DNA of 24,632 nucleotides. Origin: Desulfurellales bacterium. Lineage in GTDB: Bacteria > Campylobacterota_A > Desulfurellia > Desulfurellales > Hippeaceae. The stretch covers positions 1 through 24,632 of the forward strand of contig JAMOPP010000205.1 in NCBI GenBank assembly GCA_027064405.1. Reading direction: 5' to 3'. The position numbers and the translations under genes are program-made. Below are positions 1 to 7,121 of the stretch, one piece after another (the stretch's first letter is position 1; every line of letters begins with the position of its first letter). The notes beneath the pieces were generated by a model. That model saw only the letters and a list, made by a program, of their open reading frames with translations. It was not told the DNA's origin and ran no database searches.

Positions 1-771
1 ATTTATTTCAATAATGTTATTATTTTCATCATAAAGTATTTCCGTGTAATCCGGAAATTTTGATTTTATTAATTTTGATTTTATTAATTTGTTCTCTTTT
101 TTTATTTCTAATGAGTTGTGTGTTTTGTATAAATCAACCGTTTCTTCAAAATTTATTTTTGTAATCAATGAAGCTCCGTCGTTTTCTATAAGAAATTTAT
201 CTGTTTTTTCTTGGTTTTCTATGTTTGTTATTACATTTATTAATCTAAAATGATCGGTAGCTGTAGCCTTTAATTGGTTTTTTTCTATTTCTAAAAATAT
301 ACCTGTGAATTCTCTTGATATATCGTTTTTATCCGGGCAGTATATTGTTGATTTAATTAAATGTTTTAATTTGTTAAAATCAAGTGAAGTTATTTTTTCT
401 TTTTCTCCTGTTTCTTCATCAATTGGATATAGGTTTTTATTGATAGTTTTTATTTTTGTTTTAAAGTTACCGTTTTTGATTTTTAAAAATTTATCATCTA
501 ATTCTATTGTTGTTTTATCTTCTGATAATTCTTTTAGAATGTTGAATATTGTATTTGGATTTATAACTATTTTTTCTATGTTATCACTGTCTATTTCTAT
601 TGTTTGTGATGATTTAATGATGGGTGTTTTTGATGTTATGGACAGTTTATTGTCTTTTATTTCTATTATGGCGTTGTTTAACGAATTGTTTTTTTCTTTT
701 GATACCGTGAGTGTTGAAAGAAAAAACAGGTTTTTTAATTCTTTTGTTTCCATTTCGATGTTTATTGACAT
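1..771 (-). CDS. dnaN: DNA polymerase III beta sliding clamp, 5' part (runs off window)
   Basis: This frame gives 257 residues from an ATG at 771 to the window edge, so about two thirds of a normal clamp (around 370 aa). The beta clamp is a ring that holds the replicative polymerase on DNA. The sequence is diverged, but two landmarks fit. Around residues 150-180 there is FTGIFLEIEKNQLKATATDH, matching the family's G-hhLEhxxxxLxxVATD strand. Near residue 235 is KSKFPDYTEIL, matching the conserved FPDY motif of domain 2. The start has a good ribosome site, GGAG at 778-781, six bases upstream. It lies just downstream of dnaA on the same strand, the usual dnaA-dnaN order. The identity is inferred from motifs and context. 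The C-terminal domain cannot be seen. Confidence 0.85.
   Translation of the reverse strand, partial: MSINIEMETKELKNLFFLSTLTVSKEKNNSLNNAIIEIKDNKLSITSKTPIIKSSQTIEIDSDNIEKIVINPNTIFNILKELSEDKTTIELDDKFLKIKNGNFKTKIKTINKNLYPIDEETGEKEKITSLDFNKLKHLIKSTIYCPDKNDISREFTGIFLEIEKNQLKATATDHFRLINVITNIENQEKTDKFLIENDGASLITKINFEETVDLYKTHNSLEIKKENKLIKSKLIKSKFPDYTEILYDENNNIIEIN
58..87. repeat. 15-bp tandem duplication inside dnaN
   Basis: The 15-mer TTTTGATTTTATTAA occurs twice back to back (58-72 and 73-87) and encodes KSKLI repeated just before the FPDY motif. Compared with typical clamps the segment is not longer than expected, so this may be convergent low-complexity coding and not a recent slippage insertion. 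Confidence 0.6.
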
Positions 772-800
772 TATTTTCTCCTTTTAATTTATTCTTATAT

Positions 801-986
801 TTATATAGCAATAGTAATAAAGGCTGTTATTATGTTGAAATAGCCTTTTAATATTGTGTTTAATGGATTTTTTGTTATTTTATCCGTGTTAATAACTTTG
901 TTAATAATGTTAATATCTTTTGAGTTTTTTCTTTTATTACTATTATTTACAATTTGTTGATCTGTTTTGAAAAGCTTTTTAAACAT
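801..986 (-). CDS. possible small protein between dnaA and dnaN
   Basis: A 61-codon frame starts at ATG 986, overlaps the last 8 bases of dnaA, and ends 30 bp before the dnaN start. The product is Lys/Asn/Ile-rich with a hydrophobic C-terminal 15 residues (FNIITAFITIAI). I do not recognise it. There is no convincing ribosome site; only a loose AGAGAT lies upstream. In DNA this AT-rich a frame of this size can occur by chance. The overlap with dnaA would allow translational coupling. The alternative is that the interval is non-coding origin or terminator DNA. Confidence 0.25.
   Translation of the reverse strand: MFKKLFKTDQQIVNNSNKRKNSKDINIINKVINTDKITKNPLNTILKGYFNIITAFITIAI
819..848. terminator. 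weak hairpin in the dnaA-dnaN gap
   Basis: AAAGGCT (819-825) pairs with AGCCTTT (842-848) across a 16-base loop. No long T-run follows on either strand, so it is a weak attenuator at best between dnaA and dnaN. Confidence 0.25.
888..916 (+). repeat. three GTTAATA repeats in the dnaA-dnaN gap
   Basis: GTTAATAA lies at 888-895 and 900-907, and GTTAATAT at 909-916, so the three copies start 12 and 9 bases apart. The dnaA-dnaN interval carries origin elements in several bacteria. No TTATNCACA-type DnaA box was found here, so an origin role is speculative. Confidence 0.4.
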
Positions 987-2232
987 TTGTTATCTCTTTC
1001 TCTATTTCTTCTATTCTGTTTTTTAATTCTTGATTTTTCTCCATCTCTTTCTCTATTTTTTTACACGCATTTATTATTGTTGCATGGCTTTTTATGCCGA
1101 ATTTTGCTTTAATTTCAGGGAGAGAATTTTTTGTTATTTTTCTTGTTAGATACATAGCTACCTCTCTCGGTATTAATATTTCTTTATTTCTCTTTGGTGA
1201 CTTCATTTCGTCTACGGTTATATTAAAGTTTTTTGCAACGGTTTCTTGTATGTTTTTTGCCGTTAGCATTTTTTCTTTTCTCATTACAATATCCTGCAAA
1301 ATATTTTTAACCAATGTTAAGGTTATTTTTTGTTTCATAATTGATGCATATGCCGATATTTTAATCAGAGCTCCCTCTATTTCTCTTACATTGGAGTTTA
1401 TACTTAGTGCTATAAAATTTGATATTTCAGCATCTAATGTCAAATTAAAAAGTTCAGCCTTTTTATTTATAATAGCTATTCTTGTTTCAAGTTCAGGCGG
1501 TTGTATGTCAACTATAAGACCCCAGTTGAAACGCGACTTAAGTCTATTTTCAATATCTTTTATATCATTAGGTGCTTTGTCGCTTGTTAAGATAATCTGT
1601 TTTTGATTCTCGTATAGTGCATTAAATGTGTGAAAAAATTCTTCTCCCGTTCTTTCTTTTGATGAAATAAATTGTATATCATCTATTAAAAGACAGTCTA
1701 AATTTCTATATTTACTTCTAAATTGGTTCATTTTTTTATACTGTATCGAGCTAATTAGTTCATTAGTGAATTCTTCGCTTGATATATAGAGAATTTTGGC
1801 TTTTTTATTGTTTTGTTTAATTTGATTGCCTATCGCGTGCAAAAGGTGTGTTTTTCCGAGTCCTACACCTCCATAAATGAAGAGAGGATTGTAGGCTTTG
1901 GCAGGATTTTGTCCTACAGCTGCACTTGCTGCATACGCAAGTTGATTACTCGGTCCTACAATAAAATTTTCAAATTGATATTTATTATTAAGGTTGGATT
2001 TTTCTTTTTCTTGAATTAATAGTTCTATTGTAGGCTCTGTGCCGAAGGTGTCTTTTACACTTTTTTTAAACTGCTCCTTATATTTTTCTTTGATAAGTAT
2101 GTGTATTTCCTTGTTTGGTATTAAAATACTTACCTTTTCCGGTGTAATTGAAATCGGCTCTATTAAAGATAATTTTTCCAAATCCTCGGTATCTGCATAT
2201 TGTCTTAGATTGTTTAAAATTTTTGCCCACAT
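979..2232 (-). CDS. dnaA: chromosomal replication initiator DnaA
   Basis: DnaA is the AAA+ ATPase that binds and opens the origin. The 417-residue product shows an N-terminal domain I (about 1-70), a very short linker, and an AAA+ core with Walker A GGVGLGKT at 121-128, Walker B CLLIDDIQF, sensor-type ILTSDKAP and LKSRFNWGL containing the arginine finger. The C-terminal DNA-binding domain (about 310-417) includes the MYLTRKITKNSLPEI helix. The DNA-reading loop is unusual: the common GRDHTT is replaced by IKSHAT (residues 380-385), keeping only His383 and Thr385. At 417 aa it is on the short side for the family because domain II is almost absent. No ribosome site precedes the ATG. A promoter -10 only six bases upstream suggests a leaderless message. 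Identity is certain; the altered binding motif is a direct observation. Confidence 0.97.
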   Translation of the reverse strand: MWAKILNNLRQYADTEDLEKLSLIEPISITPEKVSILIPNKEIHILIKEKYKEQFKKSVKDTFGTEPTIELLIQEKEKSNLNNKYQFENFIVGPSNQLAYAASAAVGQNPAKAYNPLFIYGGVGLGKTHLLHAIGNQIKQNNKKAKILYISSEEFTNELISSIQYKKMNQFRSKYRNLDCLLIDDIQFISSKERTGEEFFHTFNALYENQKQIILTSDKAPNDIKDIENRLKSRFNWGLIVDIQPPELETRIAIINKKAELFNLTLDAEISNFIALSINSNVREIEGALIKISAYASIMKQKITLTLVKNILQDIVMRKEKMLTAKNIQETVAKNFNITVDEMKSPKRNKEILIPREVAMYLTRKITKNSLPEIKAKFGIKSHATIINACKKIEKEMEKNQELKNRIEEIEKEITNV

Positions 2233-2238
2233 ATCTTT

Positions 2239-2267
2239 AATATATTACATTTTTATTCTTTCTTCAA
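2239..2267 (-). promoter_or_regulatory. putative dnaA promoter
   Basis: Reading the minus strand, TTGAAG (2262-2267), a 17-base spacer and TATATT (2239-2244) form a sigma70-like promoter. The -10 ends six bases before the dnaA ATG, so transcription would start at or next to the start codon. Confidence 0.45.
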
Positions 2268-2308
2268 TTCTTTTTATGTATGGTAGCCGGCAGTTGTTTA
2301 AAACTATT

Positions 2309-3373
2309 CTAATTGCTATAATTAATTTCAAGATCGTTGAAGATTTGTTCTTTATTTTTTGACTGCGTATCCGCAAACAATTCACTCAAGCTTTTTTTAT
2401 ATTTATTTTTTACATTTATTGAAAATCTTTTTGATTTTAAGGTTATAAAATTTTTTAACGGCTTGTATATTTTTTCGGTTTTTTTATGTTTTGCAAGTAT
2501 TTCATCTATAACCTTATCGTTTGTGCTACCCTCTTTTTTTGCTTTTTCTGCAATTATTCTTTCCACTATGCCATAATTATCAAGATTAATGGCTAATTCG
2601 GTTATTTTCATCTTGAATATCTCAGACATAAGATTTACCATAATTAGAAAATTATTTTTCTGTTTTTGCATCTGTTTTGTAAGTTTTTTAATGTTATTGA
2701 TGTTGATATTTTCTATGTCACCGGAATATGAGAGCCCAAAATTGTTGATAAAATTAATTGAATAATTTCTTATTTTTAATCTGTCTTTTTTTGGAAAAAG
2801 AGAATAGTTCATAGTTATATTGATAGGGTTATTAAATTTAACTATTTTGCTTATCTCTTCAAATTTTTGCTGATTATAATTTTTTGTTAGCTTAAATATT
2901 TTTGTATTGATATTTATATCTTTGATTGAGATGTCAAATTGAGTGGAGTCGTCTTTGCCCTTATGTGATGTGACTATGTACTGTTTTGCACTCATAATAA
3001 CTTTATTTAGAGCTTGAGGTGAAATCTTAGGCGTTAAATTTATATACTCTAAATCATTTGCTTCAATACGGTAATTCTTATTTAAATTACCTTTTATGAT
3101 AACATTTTTAGATTGGACATAGCCGTATGTGTCTTCATTAGAGTTCATCTTGGATTTTATATACCATTTTACAGAGTTTACGGTTATTGAGCGTGAAAAT
3201 AGATTTGCTTTAACAGATTTGTATGTGACATCATTCTGTAAATTATTGTCTTTGAGCATGGTATCTATCTGTTTAACCGCCTGCTTTTGAAAATAGATAT
3301 TTGCACCAAAATACGCTCCTACCGCTATGGCTGCGATTATTAATAAAATCAATAAATTTCTTAAAACCTTCAT
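2309..3373 (-). CDS. membrane-anchored periplasmic protein, AsmA-like in style
   Basis: This 354-residue protein starts at ATG 3373 behind a strong AAGGGGG site (3381-3387). Residues 5-27 form one hydrophobic helix (LLILLIIAAIAVGAYFGANI) without a clear cleavage site, so it is probably an inner-membrane anchor with the rest in the periplasm. The stretch after the helix, VTYKSVKANLFSRSITVNSV, resembles the opening of AsmA, DUF748 and DUF945-type proteins, where beta-strand-rich domains follow a single anchor and are linked to lipid or outer-membrane homeostasis. The remainder is Lys/Asn-rich with alternating hydrophobic residues that suggest beta structure. It lies between the glycan operon and dnaA and has its own promoter. 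I do not recognise the exact family, so function is unassigned. Confidence 0.75.
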   Translation of the reverse strand: MKVLRNLLILLIIAAIAVGAYFGANIYFQKQAVKQIDTMLKDNNLQNDVTYKSVKANLFSRSITVNSVKWYIKSKMNSNEDTYGYVQSKNVIIKGNLNKNYRIEANDLEYINLTPKISPQALNKVIMSAKQYIVTSHKGKDDSTQFDISIKDININTKIFKLTKNYNQQKFEEISKIVKFNNPINITMNYSLFPKKDRLKIRNYSINFINNFGLSYSGDIENININNIKKLTKQMQKQKNNFLIMVNLMSEIFKMKITELAINLDNYGIVERIIAEKAKKEGSTNDKVIDEILAKHKKTEKIYKPLKNFITLKSKRFSINVKNKYKKSLSELFADTQSKNKEQIFNDLEINYSN

Positions 3374-3399
3374 ATATCAACCCCCTTAGAAATTTTCTT

Positions 3400-3428
3400 A
3401 TTGTAACTAAAAATAGAAAACAATGCAA
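3400..3428 (-). promoter_or_regulatory. promoter of the AsmA-like gene
   Basis: On the minus strand TTGCAT (3423-3428), 17 bases, then TACAAT (3400-3405) matches sigma70 spacing well. It sits 27 bp upstream of the gene start and could also feed dnaA, whose start is about 75 bp beyond that gene's end. Confidence 0.55.
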
Positions 3429-3494
3429 TATTTATATAGTTTCAGGTCATATTTTTATAGAAAAATTATAAATAACAAGTTGGTGTGCAGTATA

Positions 3495-4610
3495 TTAAAT
3501 TTTTCTATAGAGAGCACCGTAAGCCTTAGAGATTATTTTATTTGAATAAAGCCTTACCCTTGATTTAAACCAGTCCAAATCTTTTTTCCAGACACCGAAC
3601 CTTTTGATTTCGTCTATAGGGTCTCCATATGAATTTGAGCCCGGTTTTGTTGTAAAGATGTATTTAAAGCCGGCTTCCTTTGCCAACTTTAAGGATAGAT
3701 CCGTGTATGAGCCCCATGGCCATGAAAATGATTCCGGATTTTTATTTGTTTCGTATCGTATCTCACCCCTTGCCACATCAAGAGCCGATTTTATTCGTCT
3801 AATATGTTCTTCGTCTGATTCCCACTTTCCTATAATGTCCGTATTTTTTTCTTTTTTGTAATCTTCTACTATCGACATAAGTCTGTCTTTCCAGTTTTTG
3901 TCTTTAAAAAAATTAAGATATCCGTTATCTATAACATATTTAGCCAATCTGTCTCTCAATTCCTGGTCAGCCGTAAATTGTTTATGTGAAAAAGCCGGTT
4001 TTCTGTCAAAATTCGGTGTTCCCAACCTCTCATCGCCGAGAATGTCGCTCCATGCGGATAATTTATCTTTCGGGTGATTAAAGTCTGTAATTTTATCTGA
4101 CGAATAAACCTTTCTATGAAACTTAGCGTGAGGTTCTATATCTATTGTTTCCGTTGCGTCCATTGCTCGGATTTCTCTCCAACACAATCTTCTTTCTAAC
4201 TTCTTTTTTACACCGTTTTCAATAACAAAATTTGAATTGCATTTAGGTATCATATCTTTTGAGATTTTACCCTCATAATAATCGTCCAAGTTAAATCCTA
4301 AATATTCGTCCTCTTCAACTATCCAGGTAACAATAAAAACGGTTGCTTTAAAGCCATATTTTTTTAGAAGCGGATAGGCATAGACCCAGGTATCTAAATA
4401 TCCGTCATCAATGGTAATCATAACAGCCTTGTCCCAATCCTTTTTTCCGGTGGTCATAAATTCGCCAAGTTGTTGCGCCGTTATTGTGGTATAACCCTCT
4501 TCCTTTAAGAATTGCAGCTGCTTTTCAAATAGCTCAGGTGATATTGACAAAACATCGTCTTCATAATTTATATGGTGATATAAAAGAACAGGTACGCTTT
4601 CATTGCTCAT
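3495..4610 (-). CDS. NodB-family polysaccharide deacetylase
   Basis: The 371-residue product carries the NodB fold that removes acetyl groups from N-acetylated sugars. Visible motifs are PVLLYHHI near the N-terminus, the metal and catalytic motif ITIDDGYLDTW (about residues 65-75), the histidine pair in EPHAKFHRKV (about 155-165, His-x3-His), and SWPWGSYTD in the C-terminal third, equivalent to the family's PYG-type motif. There is a large insertion of about 130 residues between the histidine motif and the PWG motif. No signal peptide is seen, so it may act at the cytoplasmic face. It overlaps the upstream glycosyltransferase by 11 bases, and that gene's end supplies AAGGAG seven bases before the ATG. 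The operon context suggests modification of an LPS or lipid-linked sugar. The precise substrate is unknown. Confidence 0.85.
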   Translation of the reverse strand: MSNESVPVLLYHHINYEDDVLSISPELFEKQLQFLKEEGYTTITAQQLGEFMTTGKKDWDKAVMITIDDGYLDTWVYAYPLLKKYGFKATVFIVTWIVEEDEYLGFNLDDYYEGKISKDMIPKCNSNFVIENGVKKKLERRLCWREIRAMDATETIDIEPHAKFHRKVYSSDKITDFNHPKDKLSAWSDILGDERLGTPNFDRKPAFSHKQFTADQELRDRLAKYVIDNGYLNFFKDKNWKDRLMSIVEDYKKEKNTDIIGKWESDEEHIRRIKSALDVARGEIRYETNKNPESFSWPWGSYTDLSLKLAKEAGFKYIFTTKPGSNSYGDPIDEIKRFGVWKKDLDWFKSRVRLYSNKIISKAYGALYRKI

Positions 4611-5607
4611 ATTGATTCTCCTTCACTTCTAATAATATTTTTATTGATTTCAGTACTTCTTCGGGCTTAATGGACTTCATACATATATGTGTTTGTATAG
4701 GGCATCTGTTTCCGCCATGTGGCGAGCAGGGTCTGCAGGGTAGATTTTTTTCCAATATTATACTTTTTCCCCTTGGATAAAATCCAAATTCTTTGACTGT
4801 GGGACCGAATATTGCCAAAATCGGTATGTCGAGGGCATCTGCCATATGCATTAGAGCGGAATCGTTTGAAATTATTACAGAGCAGTTTTGCATAATAGAT
4901 GCAGTTTCCCTTACAGACAATTTGCCGGTAAAATCCATAACATTCTTATAACCGCTTTTTATATATTTTGCAATAGGAACCTCATCCTTAGAGCCAAATA
5001 GGGCAAATTCAGCTGTGAGATTTTGATTTACCATATTTATAAGTTCTTTAAAGTATTCTTTAGGCCACATTTTCGTAGCCCATTTTGCCCCTGGTGCTAC
5101 ACCTATGACTGTTTTAGGTATGTTAAGTTCTTTTTTTTTAATCTTCAAAATCGGCTTAATCTCTTCCAAGTGTTTTATATTTTTTATGTTAGGGATTAGG
5201 TTTATCATATCTTCTATATTATCTTTACTTTTTCTTTTATTGGCAAAATGAACTGCAAAACTTTTTTTATGTATGAGCTGATATCGGTATAGAGTATGTT
5301 TTTTGATTCTGAAGGTTCTTTTGGAATTTATTAATAAAGAAAGCAGCCTGCTTCTTATATTGTTGTGCAGGTCAAATGTCCAATCAAATCGGACATTGAA
5401 TTTTTTTGAAAAATGCAAAACGGATTCATTTTCTTCAAGTTCTACAACCTTATCTATGTAAGGCTGATTTTTTATAATGTCTGAAAACTGTTTTTTTGTT
5501 GCGTAGTAAATATTACTTTTTGGGTAAAGGGTTTTGATGCTGTTTAAAAAAGATGTTGTTAAAATTATATCACCTAAGGATGAAAATCTTATAACAAGAA
5601 TGTTCAT
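4600..5607 (-). CDS. GT9 heptosyltransferase-like glycosyltransferase (second of pair)
   Basis: This is a 335-residue GT-B fold protein of family GT9, whose members add ADP-heptose to the LPS inner core. The N-terminus MNILVIRFSSLGDIILT is the classic acceptor-domain start. GAKWATKMWPKEYF (about residues 190-205) and ISNDSALMHMADALDIP followed by IFGPT form the donor-site motifs. Near the C-terminus is LPCRPC with further cysteines at intervals, a pattern common in WaaF-type proteins. The start ATG overlaps the stop of the upstream paralogue in ATGA, which indicates translational coupling. The two GT9 proteins are clearly related but diverged, so they probably make successive linkages. Whether this is WaaC-, WaaF- or WaaQ-like cannot be settled from motifs. 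Confidence 0.88.
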   Translation of the reverse strand: MNILVIRFSSLGDIILTTSFLNSIKTLYPKSNIYYATKKQFSDIIKNQPYIDKVVELEENESVLHFSKKFNVRFDWTFDLHNNIRSRLLSLLINSKRTFRIKKHTLYRYQLIHKKSFAVHFANKRKSKDNIEDMINLIPNIKNIKHLEEIKPILKIKKKELNIPKTVIGVAPGAKWATKMWPKEYFKELINMVNQNLTAEFALFGSKDEVPIAKYIKSGYKNVMDFTGKLSVRETASIMQNCSVIISNDSALMHMADALDIPILAIFGPTVKEFGFYPRGKSIILEKNLPCRPCSPHGGNRCPIQTHICMKSIKPEEVLKSIKILLEVKENQYEQ

Positions 5608-6620
5608 AACAGTTCAAAAGCCGCATCTATTACCACTTTGGGTTTTATGTCTGACATACATTTAAAATGTCTGAGTTTGCATGAGACGCTTCCATGTTTA
5701 CCGCACGGTCTGCACGGTAGGTCTTTTAACTCGATAATTTTGTGCTTATCGCTTAAAGGTGTAAAGCCAAAATCGGTTACCGTCGGACCAAAGATATCAA
5801 TTGTTGGAATATTGTATGCGCTTGCTATATGAATAGGAGCGGAATCGTTGCTTATCAAAAGGTTTGAATTGGAAATAATACAGAATATGTCTTTTAACCC
5901 CGTTTTGCCTGATAAATTGATTATTTTTTTGTTGCCGTTTTTTATGAAATCTGCAATGTGTGTATCCTTTGTTGTGCCAAGCAAGAGCACGGTAAAACCT
6001 TTTTTTGTCAGCTGTTCGGCAACCTCTTTAAAATATTCTTTTGGCCATCTTTTGGTTGGCCAAATTGATGATGGGCTTATGCATATTATTTTATCCGAAG
6101 ATTTTATGTTATGAGCCTCTAAAATACTTTCGAAAAATTTTTTATTTTCATTTGAATAATACAGCTTAATTTCTCTTTTGATATTTTGAAAGTGCAAAGG
6201 AGCTAAGAGGCTGAGATTTTTGTCTATTTCATGAACTTTTTTAGGTTTTTTTACCTTTTGATTGTACAGAAAACTTATATTTGATTCTTCAAAGCCTATT
6301 CTAATTTCTGCAGAGCTAAAAAAAGATAGAAGGGAGCTTCTAAAGCTCATATGAGGAGAAATAACACAGTTAAAATCAAATTTTTTAATTTTTTTTACTA
6401 TTTTAATAAAGCCGAACAATCCGTTATCTGCACCATGTTTATCGTAGGTGATGATTGTGTCAACATTGGGATTAAGGGTAAAGACTTCGCTGTTTGCAGG
6501 AGTTGTTATAATGCCCACAAAGGCATTACTGTCGTTCTCTTTAATGGTTTCTACCAAGGGCTCGCTCAGTATCGTATCGCCGAGAAAGGCGGTTTGAATA
6601 ATTAAATACCTTTTAGACAT
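5604..6620 (-). CDS. GT9 heptosyltransferase-like glycosyltransferase (first of pair)
   Basis: From ATG 6620 the protein has 338 residues. A TTG five codons further upstream also opens the frame, but it has no ribosome site and lies inside the promoter, so I prefer the ATG (MSKRYLIIQTAFLGDTILS). GT9 landmarks are that N-terminus, SSIWPTKRWPKEYF in mid-protein, ISNDSAPIHIASAYNIP, DIFGPT, and a cysteine cluster starting LPCRPCGKHG. It most resembles WaaF-type (heptosyltransferase II) proteins. It is the first gene of the operon with the second GT9 gene and the NodB deacetylase, all with overlapping ends. The expected role is LPS inner-core or related surface-glycan assembly at the cytoplasmic membrane face. 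Confidence 0.88.
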   Translation of the reverse strand: MSKRYLIIQTAFLGDTILSEPLVETIKENDSNAFVGIITTPANSEVFTLNPNVDTIITYDKHGADNGLFGFIKIVKKIKKFDFNCVISPHMSFRSSLLSFFSSAEIRIGFEESNISFLYNQKVKKPKKVHEIDKNLSLLAPLHFQNIKREIKLYYSNENKKFFESILEAHNIKSSDKIICISPSSIWPTKRWPKEYFKEVAEQLTKKGFTVLLLGTTKDTHIADFIKNGNKKIINLSGKTGLKDIFCIISNSNLLISNDSAPIHIASAYNIPTIDIFGPTVTDFGFTPLSDKHKIIELKDLPCRPCGKHGSVSCKLRHFKCMSDIKPKVVIDAAFELL

Positions 6621-6626
6621 CTTCTC

Positions 6627-6654
6627 ATAATACAAAAATAATATAATTTTTCAA
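6627..6654 (-). promoter_or_regulatory. putative promoter of the glycosyltransferase operon
   Basis: On the minus strand TTGAAA (6649-6654), 16 bases, then TATTAT (6627-6632). The -10 ends six bases before the ATG at 6620, leaving essentially no leader. Other TATAAT-like strings nearby make the choice uncertain. Confidence 0.35.
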
Positions 6655-6663
6655 TTATATTAT
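6638..6663. repeat. 11-bp perfect inverted repeat over the operon promoter
   Basis: ATAATATAATT (6638-6648) and AATTATATTAT (6653-6663) are exact inverted copies around a 4-base centre. They overlap the proposed -35 element, so this could be an operator. Pure A/T palindromes also arise easily in this composition. Confidence 0.4.
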
Positions 6664-6703
6664 ATAAAAAAGATGAAATATCGATTCCATATTAAATTTT
6701 TTC

Positions 6704-6732
6704 TTGCATTTTAAATAGAATTCTGATATATT
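6704..6732 (+). promoter_or_regulatory. promoter in front of the three-hairpin block
   Basis: TTGCAT (6704-6709), 17 bases, then TATATT (6727-6732), preceded by TGa at 6724-6726 as an extended -10. The predicted start is near 6739, and no protein gene begins downstream until 7122. Confidence 0.5.
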
Positions 6733-6738
6733 CGATTT

Positions 6739-6885
6739 TCGGTCAAAGAATTCACATCACTCAATTGCCTCACTCTTGAAGTGTGGCTTTCCCTCCCTCG
6801 TTTATCTCACCTTAAGAATATCCTCAAAGGTGTTGCCTGCAAGGTTTTTTCTTGCGGGCAATGCCCTATGCCTCTCGTTTTTAAA
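6739..6885 (+). ncRNA. candidate structured RNA or dispersed repeat with three hairpins
   Basis: Positions 6751-6880 are about 46% GC, clearly above the surrounding intergenic DNA. Three hairpins follow each other: 6768-6786 (CC-CACT with AGTG-GG, 5-base loop), 6808-6832 (CACCTT with AAGGTG), and 6833-6861 (TTGCCTGCAAG with CTTGCGGGCAA, 7-base loop). In the third stem the only imperfect pair is G-U when read on the plus strand and A-C on the minus strand, which favours a plus-strand RNA. A T-run lies at 6878-6882. The same interval also holds an open frame of about 60 codons with no start codon (ending at 6915) and a CKVFSCGQC cysteine cluster, so a decayed gene or dispersed repeat is the main alternative. 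Confidence 0.35.
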
Positions 6886-6947
6886 TTTAGAAAGCCGTTG
6901 CAACAAATGGAATAACTATGTAGTATTTTTTGCTAAAGACTTATAAT

Positions 6948-7020
6948 AAATTTTTTAACGACGGCATAATTGTTTCCTAAATTTTTTAATGAGAAGCTAT
7001 GCATTGTATAGCGGCATAAT
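6948..7020 (+). repeat. two pairs of short direct repeats upstream of the TRAP promoter
   Basis: AAATTTTTTAA occurs at 6948-6958 and 6979-6989, and CGGCATAAT at 6962-6970 and 7012-7020. They lie within 110 bp upstream of the transporter promoter and could be binding sites or a partial duplication. Confidence 0.4.
6996..7012. promoter_or_regulatory. operator-like palindrome upstream of the TRAP promoter
   Basis: GCTATGCATTGTATAGC is a 17-bp dyad with one G/T mismatch across its centre, ending 41 bp before the -35 box at 7054. It may bind a regulator of the transporter. No regulator gene is adjacent. Confidence 0.3.
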
Positions 7021-7053
7021 AAAGAAAATAATTTGTAACAGATAATTAATTTT

Positions 7054-7082
7054 TTGACATATAGTATACTTTATGTTAAAAT
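7054..7082 (+). promoter_or_regulatory. promoter of the TRAP transporter operon
   Basis: Consensus TTGACA (7054-7059), a 17-base spacer, and TAAAAT (7077-7082) preceded by TGT for an extended -10. This is the best-looking protein-gene promoter in the window. AGGAGG at 7107-7112 then serves the ATG at 7122. Confidence 0.75.
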
Positions 7083-7121
7083 ACAAACGCGAGGAGAAAT
7101 TTTTTTAGGAGGTATGGGTGT

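Noticed and set aside
58..87. Recent insertion in the dnaN FPDY region
   Set aside because: The duplicated 15-mer does not lengthen the segment relative to typical clamps, so it is not evidence of a functional insertion.
305..787. Long plus-strand frame opposite dnaN
   Set aside because: It is antisense to the clamp gene, rich in Phe/Ser/Ile as expected from the complement of an A-rich coding strand, and has no ribosome site.
879..888. TTATCCGTG as a possible DnaA box
   Set aside because: Only 6 of 9 positions match TTATCCACA and it is isolated.
6739..6915. Protein-coding gene in the three-hairpin block
   Set aside because: The frame has no ATG/GTG/TTG before its conserved-looking part and no ribosome site. 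I keep it only as an alternative explanation for the block.
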